A DNA stretch of 64,000 nucleotides from Desulfovibrio sp. (lineage in GTDB: Bacteria > Desulfobacterota > Desulfovibrionia > Desulfovibrionales > Desulfovibrionaceae), in contig JACRDI010000001.1 in the NCBI GenBank assembly GCA_016218665.1, forward strand, positions 1-64,000, given 5' to 3'. The position numbers and the translations under genes were made by a program. Under the pieces are notes generated by a model. It did not search any database and was not told where the DNA came from. It saw nothing but the letters and a program-made list of their open reading frames with translations. Numbering within the stretch: the first letter of the stretch is position 1; every line of letters starts with the position of its first letter. Shown here piece by piece: positions 17,280 through 26,134 of this stretch.

Positions 17280-18584
17280 CTAGGCCAGGGCCACCAGGTC
17301 GTAGCTTTGCGCCTGCTCAATGTCGGCCATGACGAGCTTGCCGGGCTTCACCTTGGGCCCGCTCACGTAGGTCACGCCGTCCACCTCCGGGGCCTGGAAC
17401 CACACCCGGCCCACGTGCAGGCCCGGCCACTCCGGGCTCGGCTCCTCCACAAGCACCTCCTGCCGGGTGCCGATGAGCGCGTCCAGCCGCTCGCGGCTGA
17501 TGCCCTCCTGCAGCTTCATCAGCGCGTTGCGGCGCTTGGTCTTGGTGGCCTGGGGCACCTGGCCGGGCAGTTCCGCCGCGCGGGTGCCTTCTTCCTGATG
17601 GTACGGAAACACGCCCAGGTTGGTGAAGCGCGTGCGGGCCACGAAGTCCTTCAGCGCCTTGTAGTGGGACTCGGTCTCGCCGGGGAAGCCCACGATGAGG
17701 CTGGTGCGCAGGGCGGCCTCGGGAAAATGTCTGCGCACGCGGTCGATGACCAGGGAGGGATCCTGGGCGAAGGGCCGGCCCATGGCCGAGAGGATCTCCG
17801 GGTGGGCGTGCTGCAGGGGAATGTCGAAATAGGGCAGAAGCGGCCGGCCAAGGCCGGAGAGGTGCTTCAGCAGGCCGTCCGTCAGGCCCGCCGGGTAGAG
17901 GTACATGAGCCGCAGCCACTTGAGGCCCTTGATGGGCATGAGCCGGTCCAGCAGGCGCCTCAGGCCGTCCTTCATGTCCAGGTCGCGCCCGTAGGAGGTC
18001 ACGTCCTGGCCCACGATGACCAGCTCCGGCACGCCGCCCTGCTCCACCAGCAGGCGCGCCTCGCGCTCCAGCTCGTCCAGGGGGCGGCTCACGTGCCTGC
18101 CGCGGATGCTGGGGATGGTGCAGAAGGCGCATTTGTGGGAGCAGCCCTCGCTGATCTTGAGGTAGGCGTAGCCGGGCGCGGTGCTCAGGCGGCGGGGGCC
18201 CATGTCGTCCAGCTTCTTCCTGCCCAGGGCCGCGCCCACAAGCTGGGGCCACTGGCCCAGCTCCCGCGTGGAGAGCCACAGGTCCACCTCGGGCAGGTCC
18301 GCGGCCAGGTCGGCCTGGCCGTAGCGGCTCACCATGCAGCCGGTGACGGCCAGAAGCGGCCGAGGTTTTGCGTCCTCCACCTCGCGGATGACCGAAAGGA
18401 TGGTGTCGATGCTCTCCTCCACCGCCGGGCGGATGAAGCCGCAGGTGTTCACCAGCACCAGGTCGCTTTCGGCCGCGGTCTCCGCGGGAACAAGCCCGCC
18501 GCCCAGGGCGCCCAGCATGCGTTCGGTGTCCACGCGGTTTTTCGGGCAGCCCAGGCTGATGGTGTGGACGCGGATCTTGGCCAT
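17280..18584 (-). CDS. rimO: ribosomal protein S12 methylthiotransferase
   Basis: A 434-residue radical SAM methylthiotransferase. The N-terminal UPF0004 domain has the three cluster cysteines C13 (SLGCPKN), C48 (NTCGF) and C83 (TGCMV). The radical SAM motif CSHKCAFC is at C148/C152/C155. A TRAM-like beta segment closes the protein (about 370-434). RimO adds a methylthio group to Asp89 (E. coli numbering) of S12. The SLGCPKNRVDTE start distinguishes it from MiaB. Divergent from the kinase gene at 18728. Confidence 0.95.
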   Translation of the reverse strand: MAKIRVHTISLGCPKNRVDTERMLGALGGGLVPAETAAESDLVLVNTCGFIRPAVEESIDTILSVIREVEDAKPRPLLAVTGCMVSRYGQADLAADLPEVDLWLSTRELGQWPQLVGAALGRKKLDDMGPRRLSTAPGYAYLKISEGCSHKCAFCTIPSIRGRHVSRPLDELEREARLLVEQGGVPELVIVGQDVTSYGRDLDMKDGLRRLLDRLMPIKGLKWLRLMYLYPAGLTDGLLKHLSGLGRPLLPYFDIPLQHAHPEILSAMGRPFAQDPSLVIDRVRRHFPEAALRTSLIVGFPGETESHYKALKDFVARTRFTNLGVFPYHQEEGTRAAELPGQVPQATKTKRRNALMKLQEGISRERLDALIGTRQEVLVEEPSPEWPGLHVGRVWFQAPEVDGVTYVSGPKVKPGKLVMADIEQAQSYDLVALA

Positions 18585-18629
18585 TGGGCTCTCCTTGAGG
18601 GCGGGGGATATTCCCGACAGGGGTGGTGG

Positions 18630-18657
18630 TTGCGCTTTGGTCCAACTCGTGTAGGAT
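18630..18657 (+). promoter_or_regulatory. possible promoter of the kinase-rdgB-glmS run
   Basis: TTGCGC (18630-18635), 16 bases, TAGGAT (18652-18657), in the 143-bp divergent gap with rimO. Moderate match only. Confidence 0.35.
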
Positions 18658-18727
18658 GCCCCGCCAGAGCATCCTCCGGGGGCGGCCGGCCATTTCGCCT
18701 CCCCCGGCCTGATAAGGAGGCCCGCGC

Positions 18728-20242
18728 ATGGTGGATTCCCTGCGGGCGGAGAAGCAATACCGCATAGGACTCGTGGGCGACAAGTCGTCGCTGGTGCCTT
18801 TCTGGGAACTTTTCGCCAGCCTCGGCAACGAGCGCGTCATCGGCCAATTGGGCATCCGCGCCCTGGCCCTGCACAGCGAAAGCCAGGCCGGGGGCGGCTT
18901 CGACGTCGGCTTCGAGCTGCCGGTGCACCCCGACTGGCAAAGCATGCTGGCCGCCCACCAGGATCTCAACCTCGTCATCGAGACCACCGGGCGCGAAGCC
19001 GTGCTGCTGGACCTGCGCCATGGCCTGCCCAGTTCCATCACCCTGGTGGAGCGCGGCGCGGCCAGCTTCTTTCTGCGCCTGCTCTCCTCGGACCAGATGT
19101 GGGTGGCCTGCAAGCTGGACCTTCTGCACACCCAGGCGCTCCTCAAGGGCATCATCGACCAGCTCAAGGAGGAGATCGTCCTGGTGGACGCACACGGAAA
19201 CGTGCTGGACTGCAACAAGGCCGTGCTGGGGGCCCGCGGCATCGGCAAGGCGGACATGGCCGGGCGCCCGCTGCGGGAGTTCTTCCTGCTGCCGGAGGAA
19301 CCCGCCGGCAGCCTTGATGCGCCCCCGCCCCTGGAGCACGCCCTGGAAACCGGGGAAAGCGCCGAGGCCACCCTGACCTACACGGATGCCGGGGGCCGCG
19401 TGCACCACACGCGCGAGTACGTGCATCCCCTCCAGGACGAGGCGGGCCGGACCGGCAGCTATCTGTGCATCCGCCGCGACATCACCGGCCGCACCCAGAT
19501 GGAGCAGCGCCTGCAGGAATCCGAGCGGCTGGCCTCCATCGGCGAGATGAGCACCTACATCGCCCACGAGATCAGAAACCCGCTCTTCGCCATCGGCGGC
19601 TTCGCCAACCAGCTCATGCGCAACGTGGCCGACCCCGCCGCCCGCGAGAAGATCGAGATCATCATCGAGGAGGCCAAGCGCCTGGACGGCATCCTCAAGA
19701 GCATCGTCACCTTCGCGCGCCCGCTGGAATCCGGCTCCGGCCAGACGGACCTGAACAGCATCGTGCGCGACACCATGGAACTCATGGGCATGGCCTGCGA
19801 AACCAAGGGCATTTCGCCGGTGCTGGGCCTCGCCCCCGACCTGCCCCTGGTGAAGGCCGACCCGGAGCTCATCAAGCAGTGCCTCATCAACCTGGTCAAG
19901 AACTCCGTGGAGGCCATGCCCGGCGGCGGGCTGCTGGCCGTGCGCACGGGCTTCGCCGGGGGCCGGATCATCCTGGAGGTGGAGGACACCGGCCAAGGCA
20001 TTGCCCCGGAGCTGCGCGACAAGGTCATGAGCCCCTTCATCGGCACCAAGGGCCGCGGCTCCGGCCTGGGGCTGGCCATGGTCAAGAAGATCGTGGACGG
20101 CCTGGGCGGCAGCCTGGAGCTGGTCAGCGTGCCGGGCGCGGGCACCCGCGTGGATCTCTTCCTGCCGCCGTGGGCGGCGCAGGCCGCCCAGCCGGGGGAG
20201 ACCGGGCAGGAGCCTGTTGCGAAACCGGGGGCGGACGAGTAG
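18728..20242 (+). CDS. PAS-domain sensor histidine kinase with a Rossmann-like N-terminal domain
   Basis: A 504-residue soluble kinase; ATG after AAGGAGG. Residues about 10-130 look like an NAD(P)-type Rossmann fold (YRIGLVGDKSSL, then LNLVIETTGREAVL and SSITLVERGAASFFL). A PAS domain follows (about 150-250, EEIVLVDAHGNVLDCNKA). The HisKA box has the phospho-accepting H280 in IAHEIRNPLFAIGG. The ATPase domain shows N box KNSVEAMP, G1 EDTGQGI and G2 GSGLGLAMV. No membrane segment, so it probably senses a cytosolic signal. No response regulator is next to it; rdgB follows after 9 bp. Confidence 0.9.
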   Translation: MVDSLRAEKQYRIGLVGDKSSLVPFWELFASLGNERVIGQLGIRALALHSESQAGGGFDVGFELPVHPDWQSMLAAHQDLNLVIETTGREAVLLDLRHGLPSSITLVERGAASFFLRLLSSDQMWVACKLDLLHTQALLKGIIDQLKEEIVLVDAHGNVLDCNKAVLGARGIGKADMAGRPLREFFLLPEEPAGSLDAPPPLEHALETGESAEATLTYTDAGGRVHHTREYVHPLQDEAGRTGSYLCIRRDITGRTQMEQRLQESERLASIGEMSTYIAHEIRNPLFAIGGFANQLMRNVADPAAREKIEIIIEEAKRLDGILKSIVTFARPLESGSGQTDLNSIVRDTMELMGMACETKGISPVLGLAPDLPLVKADPELIKQCLINLVKNSVEAMPGGGLLAVRTGFAGGRIILEVEDTGQGIAPELRDKVMSPFIGTKGRGSGLGLAMVKKIVDGLGGSLELVSVPGAGTRVDLFLPPWAAQAAQPGETGQEPVAKPGADE

Positions 20243-20251
20243 AGTCGAACG

Positions 20252-20884
20252 ATGACCTACGCCAAGGAACCCCTCAAAAAGACCCTCGTGCTGGCCACCC
20301 GCAACGCGGGCAAAATCAAGGAACTCGAATCCCTGCTCTCCGGCTACGGGCTGCATGTGCTGGGCCTGGGCGACTTCCCCGAGATCGGGGAGATCGAGGA
20401 GACCGGCGCCACCTTTGCCGAAAACTCGCTGTTGAAGGCGCGCACCGTGGCCAAGGCCACGGGCCTCGTCGCCCTGGCCGACGACTCCGGCCTGATGGTG
20501 GACGCCCTGGGCGGCGCGCCCGGCGTGTATTCCGCCCGCTACTCCGACCCCGGCGCCACGGACGAGCGCAACAACCAGAAGCTGCTGGACGTCATGCAGG
20601 ACATCCCCGAGGAAAAACGCGCCTGCCGCTTCGTGAGCGTGGTGGCGGCCGTGGCCCCGAACGGGGTGGAGCTGCTGGCCGAGGGCCGCTGGGAGGGGCG
20701 CGTGCTCTTCGCCCCGCGCGGCAGCGGCGGCTTCGGCTACGACCCCCTCTTCCTGGACCTTGAACTCGGCCAAAGCGCGGCCGAGCTTTCCCACGCGGAC
20801 AAGAACGCGCGCTCCCACCGGGGCAGCGCCCTGCGCGCCCTGCTGGCGGACTGGCCGGACTTCTGGGCCAGGGCCTCGCGCTAA
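20252..20884 (+). CDS. rdgB: dITP/XTP pyrophosphatase
   Basis: A 210-residue Ham1/RdgB protein: LVLATRNAGKIKEL start (residues about 12-25), TFAENSLLKA, ADDSGLMVDALGG, GVYSARY, and the C-terminal GGFGYDPLF and SHRGSALRAL. It hydrolyses dITP, XTP and ITP to monophosphates, keeping deaminated purines out of nucleic acids. Starts 9 bp after the kinase gene and 27 bp before glmS, which suggests one transcript. Confidence 0.95.
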   Translation: MTYAKEPLKKTLVLATRNAGKIKELESLLSGYGLHVLGLGDFPEIGEIEETGATFAENSLLKARTVAKATGLVALADDSGLMVDALGGAPGVYSARYSDPGATDERNNQKLLDVMQDIPEEKRACRFVSVVAAVAPNGVELLAEGRWEGRVLFAPRGSGGFGYDPLFLDLELGQSAAELSHADKNARSHRGSALRALLADWPDFWARASR

Positions 20885-20911
20885 CGACAGCCATCCCACG
20901 GAGAAATCCCC

Positions 20912-22738
20912 ATGTGCGGAATCATCGGCTACTGCGGACACCGGCCCGCCGTCCCCCTGGTGGTGGAGGGCCTGCGCCGCCTGGAATACCGCGGCTACGA
21001 CTCGGCGGGCGTGAGCTTCGTCCAGGGCGGCCGCCTCTCGGTCATCCGGGCCGAGGGCAAGCTCTCCGGCCTGGAGAAGAAGCTGGAGAGCCAGCACGTG
21101 TTCTCCGCCACCTCGGGCATGGGCCACACCCGCTGGGCCACCCACGGCCCCCCGGTGGAGAAGAACGCCCACCCCCACCTGGACCATTCGGGCAGGCTCG
21201 CCATCATCCACAACGGCATCATCGAGAACTACCAGGAGATCAAGACCGAGCTGGCCCAGAAGGGCGTCGAGTTCCGCTCGGACACGGACTCCGAGGTGCT
21301 GGTGAACCTCATCGCCCACTGCCTGAAGGACACCGGCGGCGACGTGACCAGGGCCATCTCCAAGGCCCTGTCCCGCGTGGAGGGCGCCTACGCCATCGTG
21401 GTCATGAGCGTGGACCATCCCGGCACCCTGTGGGCCACCCGCGTGGCCAGCCCGCTGGTCATGGGCGTGGGCACGGGCGAAAACTTCTTCGGCTCGGACA
21501 TCCCGGCCTTTCTGCCCTACACCCGCGACGTGGTCTTCCTGGAGGACGGCGAGCTGGTCCGAATCACCGCCTCCAGCTGGGAGGTGATGGAGACCGCCAG
21601 CCTGAAGCCCGTGGAAAAGAAGGTCAACCACATCAACTGGGACGTGCAGGCCGCCGAAAAGGGCGGGCACAAGCACTTCATGCTCAAGGAAATCTTCGAG
21701 CAGCCCAAGGTCATCCGCGACTGCCTCCTGGGCCGCATCAGCCAACAAGGCGGGCAGGTGCGCCTGCCCGAGCTGGACGAGCTGCCCGTGCCCGAGCGGC
21801 TGCACATCGTGGCCTGCGGCACCAGCTACCACGCCGGCCTGTGGGGCATGTACCTCCTGGAGAAGTATGCCGGCATCCCCGTGCAGGTGGAGATCGCCTC
21901 GGAGTTCCGCTACCGCGACCCCATCCTGCCGAAAAACGGCGTGGTGCTGGCCATAAGCCAAAGCGGCGAGACCATGGACACCATGGCCGGCATCAAGCTG
22001 GCCAAGGGCCGCGGCCTGCCGGTCATCGGCCTGTGCAACGTGGTGGGATCGAGCATCTCGCGCGAGGCCGACTACGTGGTCTACAGCCAGGCCGGGCCGG
22101 AGATCAGCGTGGCCTCCACCAAGGCCATGTGCAGCCAGCTGGCCGCCCTGCTCCTGCTTACCCTCTACTGGGGCCGCCGCAGCGGCCGCATGGCCGAGGA
22201 CGACTGCGCCCGGATGCTGCGCGAACTGCAGGCCATGCCGCAGATGCTGGAGGAAGCCCTGCCGGGCTTGCGCGCCAAGGCCCAGCGCCTGGCCCGCCAC
22301 TATGCGGAGGCCACCAGCTTCCTCTACCTGGGCCGTGGCCCCAGCTACCCCCTGGCCCTGGAGGGCGCGCTCAAGCTCAAGGAAATCAGCTACATCCACG
22401 CAGAGGGCTACGCCGCGGGCGAGATGAAGCACGGGCCCATCGCCCTCATCGACCCGCACTTCCCCACCTTCGCCATCGCGCTGGACGACGAGTTCTTCCC
22501 CAAGGTGAAGTCGAACCTGGTGGAGGTGCAGGCGCGCGCGGGAGAGATCCTGGCGCTGACCAACGAGGGCCTGGACCTTGCGGTGGAGCAGCCCTGGACG
22601 CTGCCCCGCGCCTCGGGGCCGCTGGCGGCCTTCGTCATCCTGCCGGCGGTGCAGCTCTTCGCCTACGAGATGGCCGACTACCTGGGCAAGGACGTGGACC
22701 AGCCGCGCAACCTGGCCAAAAGCGTCACCGTGGAATAA
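20912..22738 (+). CDS. glmS: glutamine-fructose-6-phosphate aminotransferase (isomerizing)
   Basis: A 608-residue enzyme. MCGIIGYCG gives the N-terminal Cys2 nucleophile of the glutaminase domain, with LEYRGYDSAG and HTRWATHG. Two SIS domains follow: CGTSYHAG and SQSGETMDT (first), then STKAMCSQ and GRGPSYPLALEGALKLKE (second). The C-terminus ends with DQPRNLAKSVTVE, the usual family end. Makes glucosamine-6-phosphate for peptidoglycan and LPS. The ATG is 27 bp after rdgB. No glmS ribozyme was seen upstream, as expected for this group. Confidence 0.97.
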   Translation: MCGIIGYCGHRPAVPLVVEGLRRLEYRGYDSAGVSFVQGGRLSVIRAEGKLSGLEKKLESQHVFSATSGMGHTRWATHGPPVEKNAHPHLDHSGRLAIIHNGIIENYQEIKTELAQKGVEFRSDTDSEVLVNLIAHCLKDTGGDVTRAISKALSRVEGAYAIVVMSVDHPGTLWATRVASPLVMGVGTGENFFGSDIPAFLPYTRDVVFLEDGELVRITASSWEVMETASLKPVEKKVNHINWDVQAAEKGGHKHFMLKEIFEQPKVIRDCLLGRISQQGGQVRLPELDELPVPERLHIVACGTSYHAGLWGMYLLEKYAGIPVQVEIASEFRYRDPILPKNGVVLAISQSGETMDTMAGIKLAKGRGLPVIGLCNVVGSSISREADYVVYSQAGPEISVASTKAMCSQLAALLLLTLYWGRRSGRMAEDDCARMLRELQAMPQMLEEALPGLRAKAQRLARHYAEATSFLYLGRGPSYPLALEGALKLKEISYIHAEGYAAGEMKHGPIALIDPHFPTFAIALDDEFFPKVKSNLVEVQARAGEILALTNEGLDLAVEQPWTLPRASGPLAAFVILPAVQLFAYEMADYLGKDVDQPRNLAKSVTVE

Positions 22739-22805
22739 ACACCGCCGCCGGGGGGGCCGCCGCCAACACGGTTCCCCCCGGGCCAGGCGCGGAGCTGACC
22801 CCCCG

Positions 22806-24260
22806 ATGTCGCGATTCGCCCTGCCGCGCAAGCGCCCCGTCCTCTTCCTGGTGACGCTGTTCCTGGCGCTCGGCTTCCTGGGCACCACCATCGTCAGCTA
22901 CCAGGTTTCGCGCAACGCCATCCGCGACTCCATCCTCACCCAGGAACTGCCGCTGACCTCGGACAACGTCTACTCCGAGATACTGAAGGACCTGGTGCGC
23001 CCGGTGTTCGTGGCCTCCATGATGGCCAACGACACCTTCCTGCGCGACTGGACCCTGAACGGGGAGAAGGACCGCGACCAGCTGACCCGCTACCTGCGCG
23101 AGGTCATGGCCAAGTACAGCGCCTTCACCAGCTTCTTCATCTCCGAGAAGACGCGCAACTATTACCATCCCACGGGCGTCATCAAGCAGGTGAGCGAGCT
23201 GGAGAACCGCGACGCCTGGTACTACCGCGTGCGCGCCATGCCCGAGCCCTACGAGATCAACGTGGACCCGGACATGGCCAACCGCGACCTTCTGACCATC
23301 TTCATCAACTACCGCGTGCAGGACTACCAGGGGAACTTCATCGGCGCGGCGGGCGTGGGCCTGACCGTGGAGGCCGTGCGCTCGGCCATCACCGCCTACC
23401 AGGAGCGCTTCGACCGCCGCATCTCCTTCGTGGACCCGCAGGGCCGCATTCTGCTGGCCGGAGACCGCGCCCGCCAGCGCGAGACCAACATCCACTTCAT
23501 CGACGGCCTGCGCACCCTGGCCCCGGAGATCCTGAGCGTCCAGACCGGCTCCTACGAGTACAAGAACGGCGGCAGGACCTACCTGCTGAACGTGCGCTAC
23601 GTCCCGGAGCTCAAGTGGTACCTCTTCGTGGAAAAGCCGGAGGACGGCGCGCTGGCGGGCATACGCCGCACGCTGTACGTGAACATCGCCGTGTGCCTGG
23701 CCGTCACCATCCTGGTGGTGTTCATCACCAGCCTGTCGCTCTCGCGCTATCAGAAGCGCATGGAGGAGATGGCCACCACGGACAAGCTCACCGGTCTGCT
23801 GAACCGCCAGACCCTGGACGTGCTCTTCCAGCAGTCCCTGAGCCTGGCCCGCCGCACGGGGGAACCCTTGAGCGTCGTCCTCTCGGACCTGGACCACTTC
23901 AAGGCCGTCAACGACCGCCACGGACACCTCAAGGGCGACGCCGTGCTGGCCCGCGCCGCCGCCTGCCTCAAGGAGCAGCTGCGCACCTCTGACGTGGTGT
24001 GCCGCTGGGGCGGCGAGGAATTCCTGATGATCCTCAAGGACTGCGACGCCCAGGCGGCGACGGCTTTGGCGGAGAAGCTGCGCGTGGCCATCGAGGGCGA
24101 CGCCGAGCTGGCGGCGCTGGTGCCCGGCGGGGTCACGGCCAGCTACGGCGTGTCCCAGCACAAGGACGGCGAGCCGGTGGAAAGCCTGGTGGGCCGGGCC
24201 GACCGCGCCATGTACGCAGCCAAGCAGGAAGGCCGCAACCGGGTGAAGACCGCAGCCTAG
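22806..24260 (+). CDS. membrane-bound diguanylate cyclase
   Basis: A 484-residue protein. Membrane segments at about 11-32 and 290-312 enclose a periplasmic Cache-like sensor domain (about 35-285) with PDMANRDLLTIF and GVGLTVEAVRSAI. The cytoplasmic GGDEF domain has TTDKLTGLLNRQ, the active-site GGEEF at 402-406 and an intact RxxD inhibitory site (RTSD, 393-396) five residues before it. It should make cyclic di-GMP with product inhibition. The ATG at 22806 is 67 bp after glmS. Confidence 0.92.
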   Translation: MSRFALPRKRPVLFLVTLFLALGFLGTTIVSYQVSRNAIRDSILTQELPLTSDNVYSEILKDLVRPVFVASMMANDTFLRDWTLNGEKDRDQLTRYLREVMAKYSAFTSFFISEKTRNYYHPTGVIKQVSELENRDAWYYRVRAMPEPYEINVDPDMANRDLLTIFINYRVQDYQGNFIGAAGVGLTVEAVRSAITAYQERFDRRISFVDPQGRILLAGDRARQRETNIHFIDGLRTLAPEILSVQTGSYEYKNGGRTYLLNVRYVPELKWYLFVEKPEDGALAGIRRTLYVNIAVCLAVTILVVFITSLSLSRYQKRMEEMATTDKLTGLLNRQTLDVLFQQSLSLARRTGEPLSVVLSDLDHFKAVNDRHGHLKGDAVLARAAACLKEQLRTSDVVCRWGGEEFLMILKDCDAQAATALAEKLRVAIEGDAELAALVPGGVTASYGVSQHKDGEPVESLVGRADRAMYAAKQEGRNRVKTAA

Positions 24261-26095
24261 CTCAGGCGGGGCTCCGCGCCCGCGCCGGCACCGGCCAACT
24301 CGCAGGGCATCCACCAGCGCACGGAGTTCACCAGCCACACGCGCCTGGCGCGGGCCAGGTCCTCCGGCCGGAGCACGCCCTCGCGCGCGGTTCCAAGCCC
24401 CAGCAGCCGCTGCCGGAACACGCCGGGCAGCAGCCCGCAGGAGAGCGCCGGCGTCAGCAGCTCGCCGTCCAGATCCAGCACCAGCGAGGCCCGCGTGGAC
24501 TCAGTGAGTTCGCCGCGCTCGTTCAGCAGCAGCGCGTCGTCACACCCGGGGCAGGCGGCCAGGGCGGCCGCGTACACGGCCCGGCGCGTGGTCTTGTGGG
24601 CCAGCAGCTCGTCGCGGGAATCGACCCGCAGTGAAGACACGCCCAGACGCAGGCGCGCGCGGCCGCCCGCGATGGGCGCGGCCTCGGCGCGGAGTTCCCC
24701 CGTGCGCGAGAGCAGCAGCCGCAGCTTGAACCGGCCCTGGTCGTGAGCGCGGGCCAGGGCGTCCAGGGCCTGCAGCACCTCCACCCCGTCCACCGGGAAG
24801 CCGAACACGTCCGCCGAGCGGCCCAGGCGCTCCAGATGCCCGTCCAGCAAGGGAATGCGGCCGTTCAAAAGCAGCATGGACTCCAGCAGCTCGAAGTCCT
24901 CCTCCGGCGGGATGAGGAAACGCATTTTGGTCTGCACCTCCGCGTACTCGTCCCAGGCCGTGGAGTCGTGCGTCACCCCGCCCCCGGCGCTGAAGCGCGC
25001 AAGGCCCTCGTCGCCGTCCAGCAGCAGGGTGCGGATGGGCACGCTGAACGTGGCCTTCAGGTGTTTGCCGGGGCTGGGCTCCAAAAGGCCGACGGCCCCG
25101 CAGTAAATGCCGCGCGGCTGGGGCTCCAGCTCGCGGAGGAGCTGCATGGTGCGCACCTTGGGCGCGCCGGTGACGGACCCGCAGGGGAACAGGGCGGAGA
25201 GGACATCCATGAGGGAGACGCCCGGCAGCAGTTGCGCGCGCACGTCGGAGGTCATCTGGAACAGCGTGGGGTAGGCCTCCACGTGGAAGAGCCGGGGCGC
25301 GGCCACGCTGCCGGCCTCGGCCACACGGCCCAGGTCGCTGCGCAGCAGGTCCACGATCATGACGTTCTCGGCCCGGTTCTTGGGGCAGGCGGCCAGCCCC
25401 TCGCGCCGCGCGGCGTCGTCCTCGGGCGTGGCCCCGCGCTTCGCGGTGCCCTTCATGGGCCGGGCCAGGGCCCTGCCCTCCCCGTCCAGGCGGAAGAACA
25501 GCTCCGGCGAGAGGGACAGGATCGTGTGCCGCCCAAGATCAAGCAGGGCGCAGAACCCGGCCCCCTGGGCGCGCGCAAGCTCCGCGAACCACGTGTGCGG
25601 ATCCCCCGTGAAGGCGCATTCGAAGGGCACGGTGTAGTTGGCCTGGTAGGTCTCGCCCTGGGCGATCCACTCCTGCAGGCGCTCGAAGCGCCCGGCGTAG
25701 TCCGCCGGGGGCACCAGGGCCCGCCAGGGGCCGCGGGCGCACTCGCCCCCGGCCGCAGCGGGAATCTTATCCAGGGGGGCCGCATGCGCGGCGGCAAAGG
25801 CCAGGGGCAGGCCGGGCAACGGCCCATGGACGGCCAGGGCGGCGTCGAAGGCGGGCGCGGCCTCGTAGGCCAGGGCCAGGACAACCCAGCGTCCGGCGCG
25901 GGCCTGGGCCTCGGCCCAGGCGACCACCGGGGCCACCTCGCCCAGGGTCAAGGCCTGCCGGACCTCCAGGGGTTCGCCGAAGGCCAGGCTGCGCCCCCAG
26001 CCGGAAGCTCCCGGCGAGGTGTCGCAAGAAGCGCCGGGCAGAACGCCGGGCAAAACATCGAAAGAAGCGTCGAGAAAAAGGGAGCTCACGTGCAT
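24257..26095 (-). CDS. aminodeoxychorismate synthase component I fused to aminodeoxychorismate lyase (PabB-PabC)
   Basis: A 612-residue fusion. The N-terminal two thirds are a chorismate-utilising domain: YQANYTVPF, PMKGTAKRG, NRAENVMIVDLLRSDLGRV, then CGSVTGAPKVRTM and the final GGGVTHDST. The C-terminal third (from about residue 385) is a class IV PLP lyase: LLESMLLLNGRIPLLDGHLERL, KTTRRAVYAAAL (PLP Lys) and NERGELTESTRASLV. It produces 4-aminobenzoate for folate, with glutamine amidotransferase PabA elsewhere. Start taken at 26095 (MHVSS) behind AGAGGG; an upstream ATG at 26131 would add 12 Arg/Gly-rich residues. Confidence 0.9.
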   Translation of the reverse strand: MHVSSLFLDASFDVLPGVLPGASCDTSPGASGWGRSLAFGEPLEVRQALTLGEVAPVVAWAEAQARAGRWVVLALAYEAAPAFDAALAVHGPLPGLPLAFAAAHAAPLDKIPAAAGGECARGPWRALVPPADYAGRFERLQEWIAQGETYQANYTVPFECAFTGDPHTWFAELARAQGAGFCALLDLGRHTILSLSPELFFRLDGEGRALARPMKGTAKRGATPEDDAARREGLAACPKNRAENVMIVDLLRSDLGRVAEAGSVAAPRLFHVEAYPTLFQMTSDVRAQLLPGVSLMDVLSALFPCGSVTGAPKVRTMQLLRELEPQPRGIYCGAVGLLEPSPGKHLKATFSVPIRTLLLDGDEGLARFSAGGGVTHDSTAWDEYAEVQTKMRFLIPPEEDFELLESMLLLNGRIPLLDGHLERLGRSADVFGFPVDGVEVLQALDALARAHDQGRFKLRLLLSRTGELRAEAAPIAGGRARLRLGVSSLRVDSRDELLAHKTTRRAVYAAALAACPGCDDALLLNERGELTESTRASLVLDLDGELLTPALSCGLLPGVFRQRLLGLGTAREGVLRPEDLARARRVWLVNSVRWWMPCELAGAGAGAEPRLS

Positions 26096-26134
26096 GGGCC
26101 GCCCTCTACCCCGGCCGCGCCCCCGGGGCAAGGC

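Noticed and set aside
20884-20911. glmS ribozyme/riboswitch before glmS
   Set aside because: Only 27 bp lie between rdgB and glmS, too short.
18449-22891. Very long minus-strand open frame (1480 codons) opposite the kinase-rdgB-glmS genes
   Set aside because: His/Gly/Gln/Val-rich composition typical of an antisense shadow of GC-rich genes; the plus strand carries clear family proteins.
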